Under the pieces are notes generated by a model. That model was not told the DNA's origin, did no database searches, and saw nothing but the letters and a program-made list of their open reading frames with translations. A program made the translations under genes and the position numbers. A stretch of DNA of 49,708 nt. It comes from Oscillospiraceae bacterium. Lineage in GTDB: Bacteria; Bacillota; Clostridia; Oscillospirales; CAG-382. The stretch spans positions 1 through 49,708 of the forward strand of contig SVSD01000002.1 in NCBI GenBank assembly GCA_015064485.1, written 5' to 3'. Below are positions 8,148 to 16,006 of this stretch, one piece after another (position 1 is the stretch's first letter; each line of letters begins with the position of its first letter).

Positions 8148-9901
8148 TTGGTTTCGTATACCACAAAACCCGGCTTTGAGCCCGACGGCTTTTTGATATT
8201 TCTGACTTTTGTGTAATCGACGGCTACATTAGGTATCTTTTTGCCTGACGAATAGTATGCCGCAATCATTGCACTTTCGGTAAAATCAAGAGCGTCGGGC
8301 TCTTCTCCGTTACAAAACATCACAACATGAGAACCCGGCATATTTTTTACATGGAACCAATAATCGTTCTTCTCTGCAAGAACGGTTGTTATATAGTCGT
8401 TTTGAAGATTATTTTTCCCGCAAAGGACTTTATAACCTCCGGAAGTTTCAAATTCAAGCGGCAAATACTGTTTTTTCATCTTTTGCTTTGCAAGCTTTTT
8501 TGCATGGCTTTTTGATGTAAGTGACTCTAAGCGTTTTCCGTAGCCCGCACTTCTCAGTTCCTCTCTGATCTCTTCAAGGTCTTTTTCGTTTTGCGCCTTG
8601 GTAAGGCTTTCAAAAATAGTATCGATATATTGCAGTTCTGCAGCCGAAATATCCAGCTGTACAGCAAGATTTTCCTCAGCTGATTTCATTTTATTATATT
8701 TTTTATAATACTTCTGTGCATTTTGCGAGGGGGTGAGATTTATTTCGAGTTCAATTTCCACCTCGGGCATATTTTCATCGCAGTAATCTACAACCTTTAC
8801 CTTTGTCATGCCTTTTTTGAGCATATACATATTTGCAGTAATAAGGTCGCCGAAGTTTTTATATTTATCTTTTTCTGCACATTTTGCTATATCTTCTCTC
8901 TGCATTTCGGCTTTTTTACTTATTCTTGCTTCTGCATTCGATAAAAGTTTGAAGATATCCTGAGCTTTTTGCTTTATTCGGTCCCGAAGATCCCTTTCTC
9001 CGTAGAAACTATCAAGAAGTTCCGAAAAGCTCTCACATTCGGAAACCGACGCCGCCGTTTCATATTGCAGTATCTCGCAAAAGGAAAACTCTATTGCTTT
9101 TCCTTCCCTGTCCTTTATAACAAACGGCGTAAACCTTCCTCTTTCCACCGCCGAGTATATGGCAGAAAAATGAAGATAAAAGTTTTCGCAAAGCTTTTTT
9201 TCTACAAGTTCAGAAAGGGAAAAAGATGTATTTTTTGTTGTTCTGAAGGTTATTTCCCTTGCTGTTAAAGGCGACAAACCGGAATATGAAGATAAAAGAT
9301 ACTTGTCGCATAAAATTTCTCCGCCGAAATTTTCATAATGCTCCGAAAGTCTTTTCAAAAACACTTCTTTTGAAACGCCAAGAGGGCTTATGCGGTTTTC
9401 GGGAAGCGGCAGCGGTTCATACTTAAAGCCGCACAAAAGCTTTCTTTTTTCGTCAGAAGCAAGCTCCGAAAGACGAAGTGCAGTAACCACTTTTTTGTCG
9501 CTGTCGCAAAAAATAATATTACTGTATCTTCCCGTCGTTTCAAGTATCAGATACTTTTGCGTCGGAAAACCAAGCTCGTTATATGTGCTTATTTTTATTT
9601 CCACAGCTCGCTCAAAGCCAAGCTGAGTTATATCTGATATAAGACCGCCGGAAAGATGCTTTCTCATAAGCATACAGAACATCGGAGGGGTTTGGGGATT
9701 TTCCTTTTCAAGCTTTGTTATTGATAGTCTTGCAGACCCCGCTTTTGCACTTATTAAAAGCTTTCCCGATTCTCTTCCGTTTTTTACTGTAATTATGAGT
9801 TCATCCCTTTCGGGCTGCTGTATTTTTTCAATCTTTGCGCCGACAAGCTTTTCTTTCAATTCTTTTGTTATCGCCGCTGTAAGACCTGCATCAAATGGCA
9901 T
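8087..9901 (-). CDS. rqcH: Ribosome quality control factor RqcH (NFACT family; FbpA-like)
   Basis: RqcH binds stalled 50S-peptidyl-tRNA complexes and recruits tRNA-Ala to append C-terminal alanine tails that mark nascent chains for proteolysis. Older names call this family fibronectin-binding protein A. The 604-residue product is full length: NFACT-N domain (MPFDAGLTAAITKEL, then MLMRKHLSGG near 78-87), a central coiled-coil part (about 300-445), and the NFACT-R domain with NDYWFHVKNMPGSHVV and VRNIKKPSGSKPGFVVY. RBS AAAGGAA precedes ATG 9901. It follows the nif3-like gene by 26 nt and probably ends an operon started at the DUF1858 gene. Its last 61 bp overlap the convergent SLH gene. Confidence 0.93.
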   Translation of the reverse strand: MPFDAGLTAAITKELKEKLVGAKIEKIQQPERDELIITVKNGRESGKLLISAKAGSARLSITKLEKENPQTPPMFCMLMRKHLSGGLISDITQLGFERAVEIKISTYNELGFPTQKYLILETTGRYSNIIFCDSDKKVVTALRLSELASDEKRKLLCGFKYEPLPLPENRISPLGVSKEVFLKRLSEHYENFGGEILCDKYLLSSYSGLSPLTAREITFRTTKNTSFSLSELVEKKLCENFYLHFSAIYSAVERGRFTPFVIKDREGKAIEFSFCEILQYETAASVSECESFSELLDSFYGERDLRDRIKQKAQDIFKLLSNAEARISKKAEMQREDIAKCAEKDKYKNFGDLITANMYMLKKGMTKVKVVDYCDENMPEVEIELEINLTPSQNAQKYYKKYNKMKSAEENLAVQLDISAAELQYIDTIFESLTKAQNEKDLEEIREELRSAGYGKRLESLTSKSHAKKLAKQKMKKQYLPLEFETSGGYKVLCGKNNLQNDYITTVLAEKNDYWFHVKNMPGSHVVMFCNGEEPDALDFTESAMIAAYYSSGKKIPNVAVDYTKVRNIKKPSGSKPGFVVYETNYSAYVTADEEKVKKLSLSK

Positions 9902-9927
9902 TTCTATATTCCTTTCGCATAGGAGAT

Positions 9928-10692
9928 TCAGATGATTTCAAAAGGGCTTCCGCTGTCAAAAGCCTTGGTTTCAATATCGGGAAATTCCGCCTTTATAAGT
10001 TTTTCAAGATGGCACGCACCCGCATTTTCGGTATGGTAATGCCCCGCTTCATAAAGAGATATGCCTAAAACTTTTGCATCAATAAACGCATTATGAGAAA
10101 GATCTCCTGTAACATATGCGTCGGCAACCGCAGCGGCATCATAAAGAAAATCCTTTCCTCCGCCTCCGAGAACTGCAACGGTTTTTATCTTTTTACCGCA
10201 AAGTGCACAACGCATTGAAGAAATTAACAGCTTTTCCTTTATATATTTTGCAAACTCCTCCGGCGTCATTTCACAATCAAGTTCACCAAAGCGTCCCATA
10301 GGGTTTTCACCGCCGCCAAACGGTTTTATGTCCGAAAGGCCGAGTGTATTGGCAAGAACATCGTTTATACCGCCCTGTGCCGCATCATATCTTGTATGGT
10401 ACGAAAGCACCGAAATATTGTTTTTGATAAGCAAGGAAATAAATTTATAATCGTTTTCGCAAATACCTTTAAGCGGTCTGAAAATAAAGGGATGATGGGT
10501 AATTATAAGATCACAGCCTGTTTTTATTGCAAGGTCTATGATGCTTTCGTTTATTTCAAGGCAAACAGCCGCTCTTTTAACTTCTTTGTTTACATCCCCG
10601 CAAAGCATTATGCCGTCATTATCCCAGGATTCGGAATATTCACGCTTTGCAAAAGAACTTATAAATTTATCTATATCGCATATTTTTGTCAC
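9928..10692 (-). CDS. Nif3-like dinuclear metal centre protein
   Basis: Member of the Nif3/YqfO/YbgI (DUF34) family, conserved toroid-forming proteins with a two-metal site; a GTP cyclohydrolase I type 2 label is common but its function is not settled. The 254-residue protein carries the metal motifs DNDGIMLCG, ITHHPFIF, YHTRYDAAQGGIND and GHYHTENAG. The start is GTG 10692, which overlaps the trmK stop as GTGA and has GAGG 9 nt upstream. The trmK-nif3 pair is widely conserved in Firmicutes, so translational coupling here is expected. This is the short form without the internal insert domain. Confidence 0.92.
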   Translation of the reverse strand: MTKICDIDKFISSFAKREYSESWDNDGIMLCGDVNKEVKRAAVCLEINESIIDLAIKTGCDLIITHHPFIFRPLKGICENDYKFISLLIKNNISVLSYHTRYDAAQGGINDVLANTLGLSDIKPFGGGENPMGRFGELDCEMTPEEFAKYIKEKLLISSMRCALCGKKIKTVAVLGGGGKDFLYDAAAVADAYVTGDLSHNAFIDAKVLGISLYEAGHYHTENAGACHLEKLIKAEFPDIETKAFDSGSPFEII

Positions 10693-11456
10693 AGCAAAAT
10701 ACCTCTTTCATTCGCATAAGCTTTTATTTCACAAAGAAGCCTTTCTTCTTCGGAAAAATGAGGGCTTTCTTCGCAAGAATGTTTTTTCCGCTCTTCTATG
10801 TTTCTTTCAAGCACCTTTGCCTTTTTTAAAAGCACCTTTTCAAAAACATCTTTTCCTTTTTCGATTTCGGAAAATCCGAAATACAGTCCGAAAAGCGTTT
10901 CTTCTCTTTTTACACCGTCAAAAACAGCACTGATCACACAATAGCTTTTCCCCGCTTCCTCAACCCATTTTTCGCAAAGGATACGGTAACCGCAATCAAT
11001 CAAAAACCGTCTTAAAATATGTTCCTTTGACTGAGGCTGGAGAACAAAAAGAATCTTTTCTTTTTCTTCTCTTGTAAAATCAGCCCTTGAAAGAATATCC
11101 GCTATAAGCTCTCCGCCCATTCCGGCAATCGTTACACGGTTGGCAAAAGTTTCATCAAGCCCTTCCATACCATTGGTCTTAACGACTTTTATTCTATCGG
11201 CAAAAAATGCACCGTTTGCGGCAATATTTCTCCTTGCGGTTTCACAGGGACCTTCGTTTATATCTGTCGCCGTAACGCCGGAAAAGCCGCACCATGCCAC
11301 AAGATACATCGGAAGTTTTGCATGGTCCGTTCCCACATCTATGGCATAAAGCGGCGTTTTTTCATCTTCGCACGATAAACGAACGGCGGCAGATTCTGCC
11401 ACCGTTTCAAGACGCTTACCGATATTGGGTTTCTTACTTTGTTGCAAGGTAGTCAT
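10689..11456 (-). CDS. trmK: tRNA (adenine22-N1)-methyltransferase
   Basis: TrmK methylates N1 of A22 in bacterial tRNAs using SAM. The 255-residue product has the SAM-binding motif AIDVGTDHAKLPMYL near 39-53, the acidic strand TATDIN, and the family segments NGMEGLDETF, IAGMGGELIADIL and FVLQPQ. A C-terminal coiled-coil tail runs over about 195-250. The start is uncertain: ATG 11456 is taken here, but TTG 11468 in the same frame is possible. Either overlaps the 3' end of the DUF1858 gene (by 23 or 35 nt), implying translational coupling. The TGA stop overlaps the GTG start of the nif3-like gene. Confidence 0.9.
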   Translation of the reverse strand: MTTLQQSKKPNIGKRLETVAESAAVRLSCEDEKTPLYAIDVGTDHAKLPMYLVAWCGFSGVTATDINEGPCETARRNIAANGAFFADRIKVVKTNGMEGLDETFANRVTIAGMGGELIADILSRADFTREEKEKILFVLQPQSKEHILRRFLIDCGYRILCEKWVEEAGKSYCVISAVFDGVKREETLFGLYFGFSEIEKGKDVFEKVLLKKAKVLERNIEERKKHSCEESPHFSEEERLLCEIKAYANERGILL

Positions 11457-11637
11457 TGATCTTTTCAACGAGATCTTCGCAGTTTACACCGTGTACTTCA
11501 CAAGCCTGTTCAACAGTTTCGCCTCTTGCAGAGGGGCAGCCGAGGCAATGCATCCCGATCTCAAGGAAGAATTTTCCGCATTCTCTGTCCGCATCAAGTA
11601 TATCGCCGATTATTGTATCTTTTGTTATCTGTGTCAT
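11434..11637 (-). CDS. DUF1858 domain protein (small Cys-motif protein)
   Basis: A 67-residue cytosolic protein that is essentially one DUF1858 domain. It has the hallmark IGMHCLGCPSARGETVEQAC with a CxxC pair followed by the ET motif and a third Cys. Stand-alone DUF1858 proteins are common in Clostridia; a redox or hybrid-cluster-related role is suspected but unproven. RBS GGAGG lies 8 nt before ATG 11637, and a consensus promoter lies at 11673-11701. Its last 23 nt or more overlap trmK, so it heads the trmK / nif3-like / rqcH run. Confidence 0.9.
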   Translation of the reverse strand: MTQITKDTIIGDILDADRECGKFFLEIGMHCLGCPSARGETVEQACEVHGVNCEDLVEKINDYLATK

Positions 11638-11672
11638 TTTAAAGACCTCCGATTTGAAATATTTACAAGTAT

Positions 11673-11701
11673 ATTATACACTGTATTATTATTTTTTGCA
11701 A
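11673..11701 (-). promoter_or_regulatory. Sigma-A promoter of the DUF1858-trmK-nif3-rqcH run
   Basis: The minus strand reads TTGCAA (11701-11696), 17 bp, TATAAT (11678-11673), about 36 nt before the start codon of the DUF1858 gene. Confidence 0.75.
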
Positions 11702-11725
11702 TGTTTTTTTACAAAATTCAAATTT

Positions 11726-11995
11726 TTAAACCCTTATACTTCTGATATCGCAATAAAGCTGTCTGCGGGACTTTTTTGAAGCTCTTTTTCTTTTGATGAC
11801 ATATACCGTCAAAAGCACTTTTGCCGCACGGAAAGAAAATTCCGCAACAAGCAAAAACGCACATACACAAAAGGCAAAGGCAAGATAACCTATTCCTTGC
11901 GAAAGAGTAAGTCTTTCAAGTTCTATACTTCCCACTATTCCCCATGCAAAAAAGGCACTGATCACAAAAACCACATTTCTTACTGTCTTTAACAT
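11726..11995 (-). CDS. Small two-helix membrane protein, unrecognised
   Basis: An 89-residue protein with two predicted membrane segments (about 7-22 and 34-55) and a very basic C-terminal tail (VIKRKRASKKSRRQ), which by the positive-inside rule should face the cytoplasm. I do not recognise a family. ATG 11995 is preferred over ATG 12001 because GAGG then sits 8 nt upstream rather than 2. A short inverted repeat (CTGTCC / GGACAG around a T run, near 12055-12075) lies upstream. It has its own frame behind the promoter region of the DUF1858 operon and may be monocistronic. Confidence 0.6.
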   Translation of the reverse strand: MLKTVRNVVFVISAFFAWGIVGSIELERLTLSQGIGYLAFAFCVCAFLLVAEFSFRAAKVLLTVYVIKRKRASKKSRRQLYCDIRSIRV

Positions 11996-12165
11996 TTTCA
12001 TTTCCTCGCTTTCTTTGTTTTTCCTTTTCTGATTAGAGTATACTGCAACACCTGTCCCAAAAAAAGGACAGTATTTATCTTTTTCGCTTTTTTTCGAAAA
12101 ATATGGACTTATTTTTCAAAATGTGATAAAATGTAAAGTATGTAAAAGAAAAGAGGTCGATTTTT

Positions 12166-13563
12166 TTGCAGGCGGTAAAAGACGCAAACTATATAAAAAT
12201 GACACAGACCCCTGTGCCGAAGTTGATACTGAAACTCGCAATTCCCACAACAATAAGCATGGTAATATCCTCAATATACAATATGGCGGATACATTTTTT
12301 GTTTCCCTTCTTGACGACACAAGTCAGACGGGAGCCGTCGGTGTCGTTTTTGCCCTTATGGCAATAATCCAAGCCGTCGGATTTACAATAGGAATGGGTT
12401 CGGGAAGCTGGATATCCCGCCTTCTCGGAAGAAAAGAAAAAAAGTATGCTTCATCGATTGCGATAACTGCAATCGTTATGGCTCTTTTTTTCGGCACTTT
12501 AATACTTTTGCTCGGAAAAATATTTATGAAAGAGCTGATGTTTGTCCTCGGCGCTACCGATACAATACTTCCCCACGCCGAAGCATACGGCGGATATATT
12601 CTTTTTGCCGCTCCTGTTATGGCGCTTTCATTTACTTTAAACAACATTCTCCGTGCCGAAGGAAAGGCGACTTTTTCGATGATAGGCATCGGACTTGGCG
12701 GACTTTTGAACATCGCCCTTGACCCTGTTTTTATCTTCGGTCTTAAAATGCAGGTTTCAGGCGCCGCTCTTGCAACGGCAATAAGCCAATGCTTCAGTTG
12801 TTTGCTTCTTTTAGCCCCCTTTCTTCTCAAAAAAACATCCGTAAATCTTTCGTTTAAAAATGTTTCAAAGAAATTTTCCGATTATGTAAATATATTGAGA
12901 TTCGGCCTTCCCTCTTTTTGCCGTCAGGGACTTTCAAGCGCATCGTCTGTTATACTTACAAACTGCGCCAAGTTTGCCGCAGGCGTTTATGCCGATGCGG
13001 CAATTGCGGGAATGGGTGTTGTAAGCCGCGTATTTATGTTTGCGTTTTCCCTGTGTCTCGGTCTTGGACAAGGCTATCAGCCGGTGCTCGGCTTTAATTA
13101 CGGTGCAAAAAAATACCGCCGTGTAAAACAGTCGTTTATTTTCACGCTTTCGGTCTGCACTATTCTTTTTCTTATAACAGCAACTCTCGGATATATTTTC
13201 GCCCCCGATATTATAAGGATATTCAGCGACAAGGATGACCTGGGAGTAAAAATGCTTGAGATTGGAACATATGCTTTCCGCGCCCAATGTATCGCAATGC
13301 CGTTTTTGCCGGTTGGCGTTATGTGTAATATGACATATCAGTCACTGGGACGCTCGGGCACTGCAACATTTTTATCCTCTTTAAGACAGGGACTTTTTTA
13401 TATACCTCTTATCATCTGCCTTTCCCGTATGTTCGGGCTTTTCGGTGTTGAATGTTCCCAGGCAATTTCGGATATTCTCACCTTCTTTGTTTCGGTTCCT
13501 TTCGGAATACGGTTTATGAAAGAAATAAACGGAAAGATCCTATCGGAGGAAAATGATGACTGA
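12166..13563 (+). CDS. MATE family multidrug/Na+ antiporter
   Basis: Twelve-helix cation-coupled exporter of 465 residues, a usual length for MATE proteins. The N-terminal motif PVPKLILKLAIPTTISMVIS and the NMADTFFVSLL segment in the first helices match the NorM/DinF superfamily, and a second internal repeat begins around residue 240 (YVNILRFGLPSFCRQGL). The start is TTG 12166, with AGAGG 9 nt upstream; no suitable ATG exists before the conserved region. Its end overlaps the RluA-type gene by 8 bp, so both are probably co-translated. The substrate cannot be told from sequence. Confidence 0.92.
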   Translation: MQAVKDANYIKMTQTPVPKLILKLAIPTTISMVISSIYNMADTFFVSLLDDTSQTGAVGVVFALMAIIQAVGFTIGMGSGSWISRLLGRKEKKYASSIAITAIVMALFFGTLILLLGKIFMKELMFVLGATDTILPHAEAYGGYILFAAPVMALSFTLNNILRAEGKATFSMIGIGLGGLLNIALDPVFIFGLKMQVSGAALATAISQCFSCLLLLAPFLLKKTSVNLSFKNVSKKFSDYVNILRFGLPSFCRQGLSSASSVILTNCAKFAAGVYADAAIAGMGVVSRVFMFAFSLCLGLGQGYQPVLGFNYGAKKYRRVKQSFIFTLSVCTILFLITATLGYIFAPDIIRIFSDKDDLGVKMLEIGTYAFRAQCIAMPFLPVGVMCNMTYQSLGRSGTATFLSSLRQGLFYIPLIICLSRMFGLFGVECSQAISDILTFFVSVPFGIRFMKEINGKILSEENDD

Positions 13564-14236
13564 ATTTGACATCCTTTTTGAAGACGAATATATTGCAGTA
13601 ATCGTAAAGCCTGAGGGACTGCTTTCTCAAAACGACGAATCGGGTGATGAAAGCATAGTTTCTATACTTGAAAAAAGGCTTCCTTATGTCGGCATAATAC
13701 ACCGCCTTGACAGAGGGGTGGGCGGAGTTATGGTATATGCAAAGAGTAAAGATGCCGCCGCAAAGCTCTCCGGAATTGTCGGCGACAAGGCTGTTTTTTC
13801 AAAAACATATCTTGTTCTTTGCCACGGAAGACCGGATGAGGCTCAAGGCGAAATGCATGACCTTCTTTTCAAGGACAGACATCTCAATAAAAGCTATACC
13901 GTCGAAAGAAAAAGAAAAGGCGTAAAAGATGCATCTTTAGAATATTCCCTTATTGCTTACAATGAGGAATATGACCTTTCTCTTGTCAAAGTAAAGCTTC
14001 ATACAGGAAGAACACATCAGATAAGAGTTCAATTTGCATCAAGAAAAATGCCGCTTGCAGGCGACAAGAAATATGGTGCAAAAGACAATTTCAAATCTAT
14101 CGGACTTTTTTCTTCAAATCTCGCTTTTCCACATCCGAAAAGCGGAAAAACTGTTGATTTCGGAGCACTTCCCGATTACTCAAAATCGCCCTGGAATATT
14201 TTTGAAGCGGAATTTTTAAGACCTTCCGCTATTTGA
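13556..14236 (+). CDS. RluA family pseudouridine synthase
   Basis: Cytosolic enzyme converting uridine to pseudouridine in rRNA or tRNA. The 226-residue product has the core only, without an S4 domain, and includes the catalytic motif IIHRLDRGVGGVMVYAKS with Asp52 as nucleophile, the KTYLVLCHG strand and the terminal RTHQIRVQFAS motif. The family normally reads HRLDRxTSG; here the TS is VG. ATG 13556 has GGAGG 6 nt upstream, better than ATG 13553 at 3 nt. It overlaps the MATE gene by 8 bp. The site of modification cannot be assigned (RluC/RluD/YlyB-type). Confidence 0.9.
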   Translation: MTEFDILFEDEYIAVIVKPEGLLSQNDESGDESIVSILEKRLPYVGIIHRLDRGVGGVMVYAKSKDAAAKLSGIVGDKAVFSKTYLVLCHGRPDEAQGEMHDLLFKDRHLNKSYTVERKRKGVKDASLEYSLIAYNEEYDLSLVKVKLHTGRTHQIRVQFASRKMPLAGDKKYGAKDNFKSIGLFSSNLAFPHPKSGKTVDFGALPDYSKSPWNIFEAEFLRPSAI

Positions 14237-14246
14237 CATTACACTG

Positions 14247-14275
14247 TTTACAAATACGATTTTTCGTGGTATAAT
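14247..14275 (+). promoter_or_regulatory. Sigma-A promoter of the BMC shell gene
   Basis: TTTACA (14247-14252), 17 bp, TATAAT (14270-14275) with a TGG just before the -10. It starts 10 bp after the pseudouridine synthase stop, so the shell gene is independently transcribed. Confidence 0.8.
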
Positions 14276-14306
14276 ATTAAAAATACGATTGAAAGGAAAG
14301 ACAAGA

Positions 14307-15014
14307 ATGACTCAATTTTCAAAATGCAATTATCCCGAATTTGTCGGCACAGCACTTCTTGATACCATCGGACTTGTCGTTCCGTCGGTCGAAAATGAAT
14401 TGAAAAAATCCGCAGGTATCCCCGACGAAATATCCTCGGTCGGCCTTATTTCATCAAGAACGGGCGCCGCAGGTCAGATCCTTGCCGCAGACGAAGCTGT
14501 AAAGGCTACGAACTGTACTGCCGTTTCGGTTGAATTGCCGAGAGATACAAAAGGCTGGGGCGGACACGGAAACTATATCGTCATCGGCGGAAAGACCGTA
14601 ACCGATGCAAAACGGGCTGTTGAAATTGCACTTGAACTTATAGACAAGCACGCAGGCGAAGTTTATATAAGCGAAGCGGGACATCTTGAATTTGCTTTTT
14701 CCTCAAGTGCAGGAGAATTTTTAAATAAAGCGTTCGGTGCGCCCGTCGGAAAAGCCTTCGGATTTATCGCCGCATCCCCCGCCGCTATCGGTTTTGTTCT
14801 TGCCGACAGCACTTTGAAATCATACAGCGTTGAGCTTATAAAATATATGTCGCCGTCGGTCGGCACAAGCCATTCAAACGAAGTTATTATCGCTTTTACA
14901 GGCGAAACAAGCGATGTTAAATCTGCCGTTATTGCCGCAAGAGAAAAGGGTATGGAACTTCTGACAGCCTTGGGGTCTGTTCCCAAATCGCCGAATGTTC
15001 CCTATATAAAATAA
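14307..15014 (+). CDS. Bacterial microcompartment shell protein, tandem-domain BMC-T (PduB/EtuB-like)
   Basis: A 235-residue protein with two fused BMC domains, the trimer-forming tandem type that tiles microcompartment shells and may gate a central pore. It follows the PduB pattern closely: EFVGTALLDTIGLVVPSV near the start, then AADEAVKATN, VELPRDTKGWGGHG, EAGHLEF, KAFGAPVGKAFGFI, and a closing segment ending LGSVPKSP. It lacks the N-terminal extension of enteric PduB, which tethers cargo, and so resembles PduB' or EtuB. RBS AAAGGAAAG precedes ATG 14307. It has its own promoter and terminator, and no other shell, signature-enzyme or aldehyde dehydrogenase gene lies in the window. Confidence 0.88.
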   Translation: MTQFSKCNYPEFVGTALLDTIGLVVPSVENELKKSAGIPDEISSVGLISSRTGAAGQILAADEAVKATNCTAVSVELPRDTKGWGGHGNYIVIGGKTVTDAKRAVEIALELIDKHAGEVYISEAGHLEFAFSSSAGEFLNKAFGAPVGKAFGFIAASPAAIGFVLADSTLKSYSVELIKYMSPSVGTSHSNEVIIAFTGETSDVKSAVIAAREKGMELLTALGSVPKSPNVPYIK

Positions 15015-15018
15015 AAAT

Positions 15019-15046
15019 ATGCCTGTCATTTTCGACGGGCATTTTT
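15019..15046 (+). terminator. Rho-independent terminator of the BMC gene
   Basis: Stem ATGCCTGTC / GACGGGCAT with a 6-nt loop followed by five T, 4 nt after the stop codon. The ribosome binding site of the next gene lies directly behind it. Confidence 0.8.
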
Positions 15047-15059
15047 CATAAAGGTAATT

Positions 15060-15926
15060 ATGCTTACAAAAATCTATCTTGAAACAACAAATGTATGTAA
15101 TCTTTCCTGTTCTTTCTGTCACGGCACAAAAAGGCCGAAAAGCTTTATGACCTATGAAAAATTCAGGGAAATACTTCCGAAAATCAAAGGAAAATCAAAA
15201 CATCTTTATTTTCATCTTATGGGAGAGCCTCTTTTGAACAAGGATTTACCCAAAATGGTTCACGATGCGAAAGCCGAGGGGTTTGAAGTTATGCTTACGA
15301 CAAACGGAACTCTTCTTTCCGAAAGAGGAAATTTTATTTTCGAAAGCGGAGATGTCAAAAAAGTAAGCGTTTCTCTTCAGTCGGTCGACATTATAGACGG
15401 CAAACCTTGTGCTGATTTTTCGGAAAAGCTTGATGAATACTTGGAAAATGTTGCAGTTTTTGCAACAAATTGCGGAAAAAACGGTGTTATTTGCTCTTTG
15501 CGTTTATGGAACATCGAAAAAGAAGACGACACAAAAAATGATTTTCTGATTGAAAAACTACATTTTCTTTTCCCCGACAATTGGCCTGAAAGCCGCTCGG
15601 GATATAAGCTTTTTAACACTCCCAAAGGGATAATGCCCGTATTTCTCGAATTCGGCGAACTTTTTACTTGGCCGGACGAAAAAGAAAAAGAAAAAGATGT
15701 TACCTTCTGCCACGCAATACGCGATCAGGTCGGAATTCTTTGTGACGGTACGGTTGTCCCCTGCTGTCTTGATGCCGACGGTGTTATGGCACTTGGCAAT
15801 ATTTATAAAAACGATTTTGATGAAATAATAAATTGCGACAAAGCTTTGAAAATTCTGAAATCATTCAACGAAAGAAAGCCTTGCGAAAAGCTTTGCAAAA
15901 CCTGCGGATATGCCAAACGGTTTTAA
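15060..15926 (+). CDS. Radical SAM protein with SPASM/twitch-like C-terminus
   Basis: A 288-residue enzyme. The CX3CX2C cluster motif (Cys13, Cys17, Cys20, in TTNVCNLSCSFC) binds the radical-generating 4Fe-4S cluster. LYFHLMGEPLLNKDL corresponds to the GEP motif and MLTTNGTLL to the third strand. The C-terminal part (about 218-288) carries several Cys (CHAIRDQ, VVPCCLDADG, CEKLCKTCGY) and looks like an auxiliary-cluster SPASM or twitch domain. Such proteins modify peptides or small molecules; the substrate is unknown. RBS AAAGG begins 4 nt after the T run of the preceding terminator. No precursor peptide gene is evident nearby. Confidence 0.88.
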   Translation: MLTKIYLETTNVCNLSCSFCHGTKRPKSFMTYEKFREILPKIKGKSKHLYFHLMGEPLLNKDLPKMVHDAKAEGFEVMLTTNGTLLSERGNFIFESGDVKKVSVSLQSVDIIDGKPCADFSEKLDEYLENVAVFATNCGKNGVICSLRLWNIEKEDDTKNDFLIEKLHFLFPDNWPESRSGYKLFNTPKGIMPVFLEFGELFTWPDEKEKEKDVTFCHAIRDQVGILCDGTVVPCCLDADGVMALGNIYKNDFDEIINCDKALKILKSFNERKPCEKLCKTCGYAKRF

Positions 15927-15945
15927 AAATATAATTCTATATCTA

Positions 15946-15974
15946 TTGAATTTGTTTTTTTGCTGTGATATAAT
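15946..15974 (+). promoter_or_regulatory. Sigma-A promoter of the lipoprotein-alr operon
   Basis: TTGAAT (15946-15951), 17 bp, TATAAT (15969-15974), preceded by the radical SAM stop at 15926. Confidence 0.8.
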
Positions 15975-16006
15975 GTTATTTGGTATATATCAAAGGGAAA
16001 TATAAT

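Noticed and set aside
14233-14275. TTGACA at 14233-14238 as the -35 of the BMC promoter
   Set aside because: Its spacing to TATAAT is 31 bp; TTTACA at 14247-14252 gives the correct 17 bp.
14307-15014. EutL identity for the shell protein
   Set aside because: The N-terminal EFVGTA..DTIGLV, AADEAVKATN and ELPRDTKG motifs follow the PduB/EtuB group; EutL has a different start and pore region.
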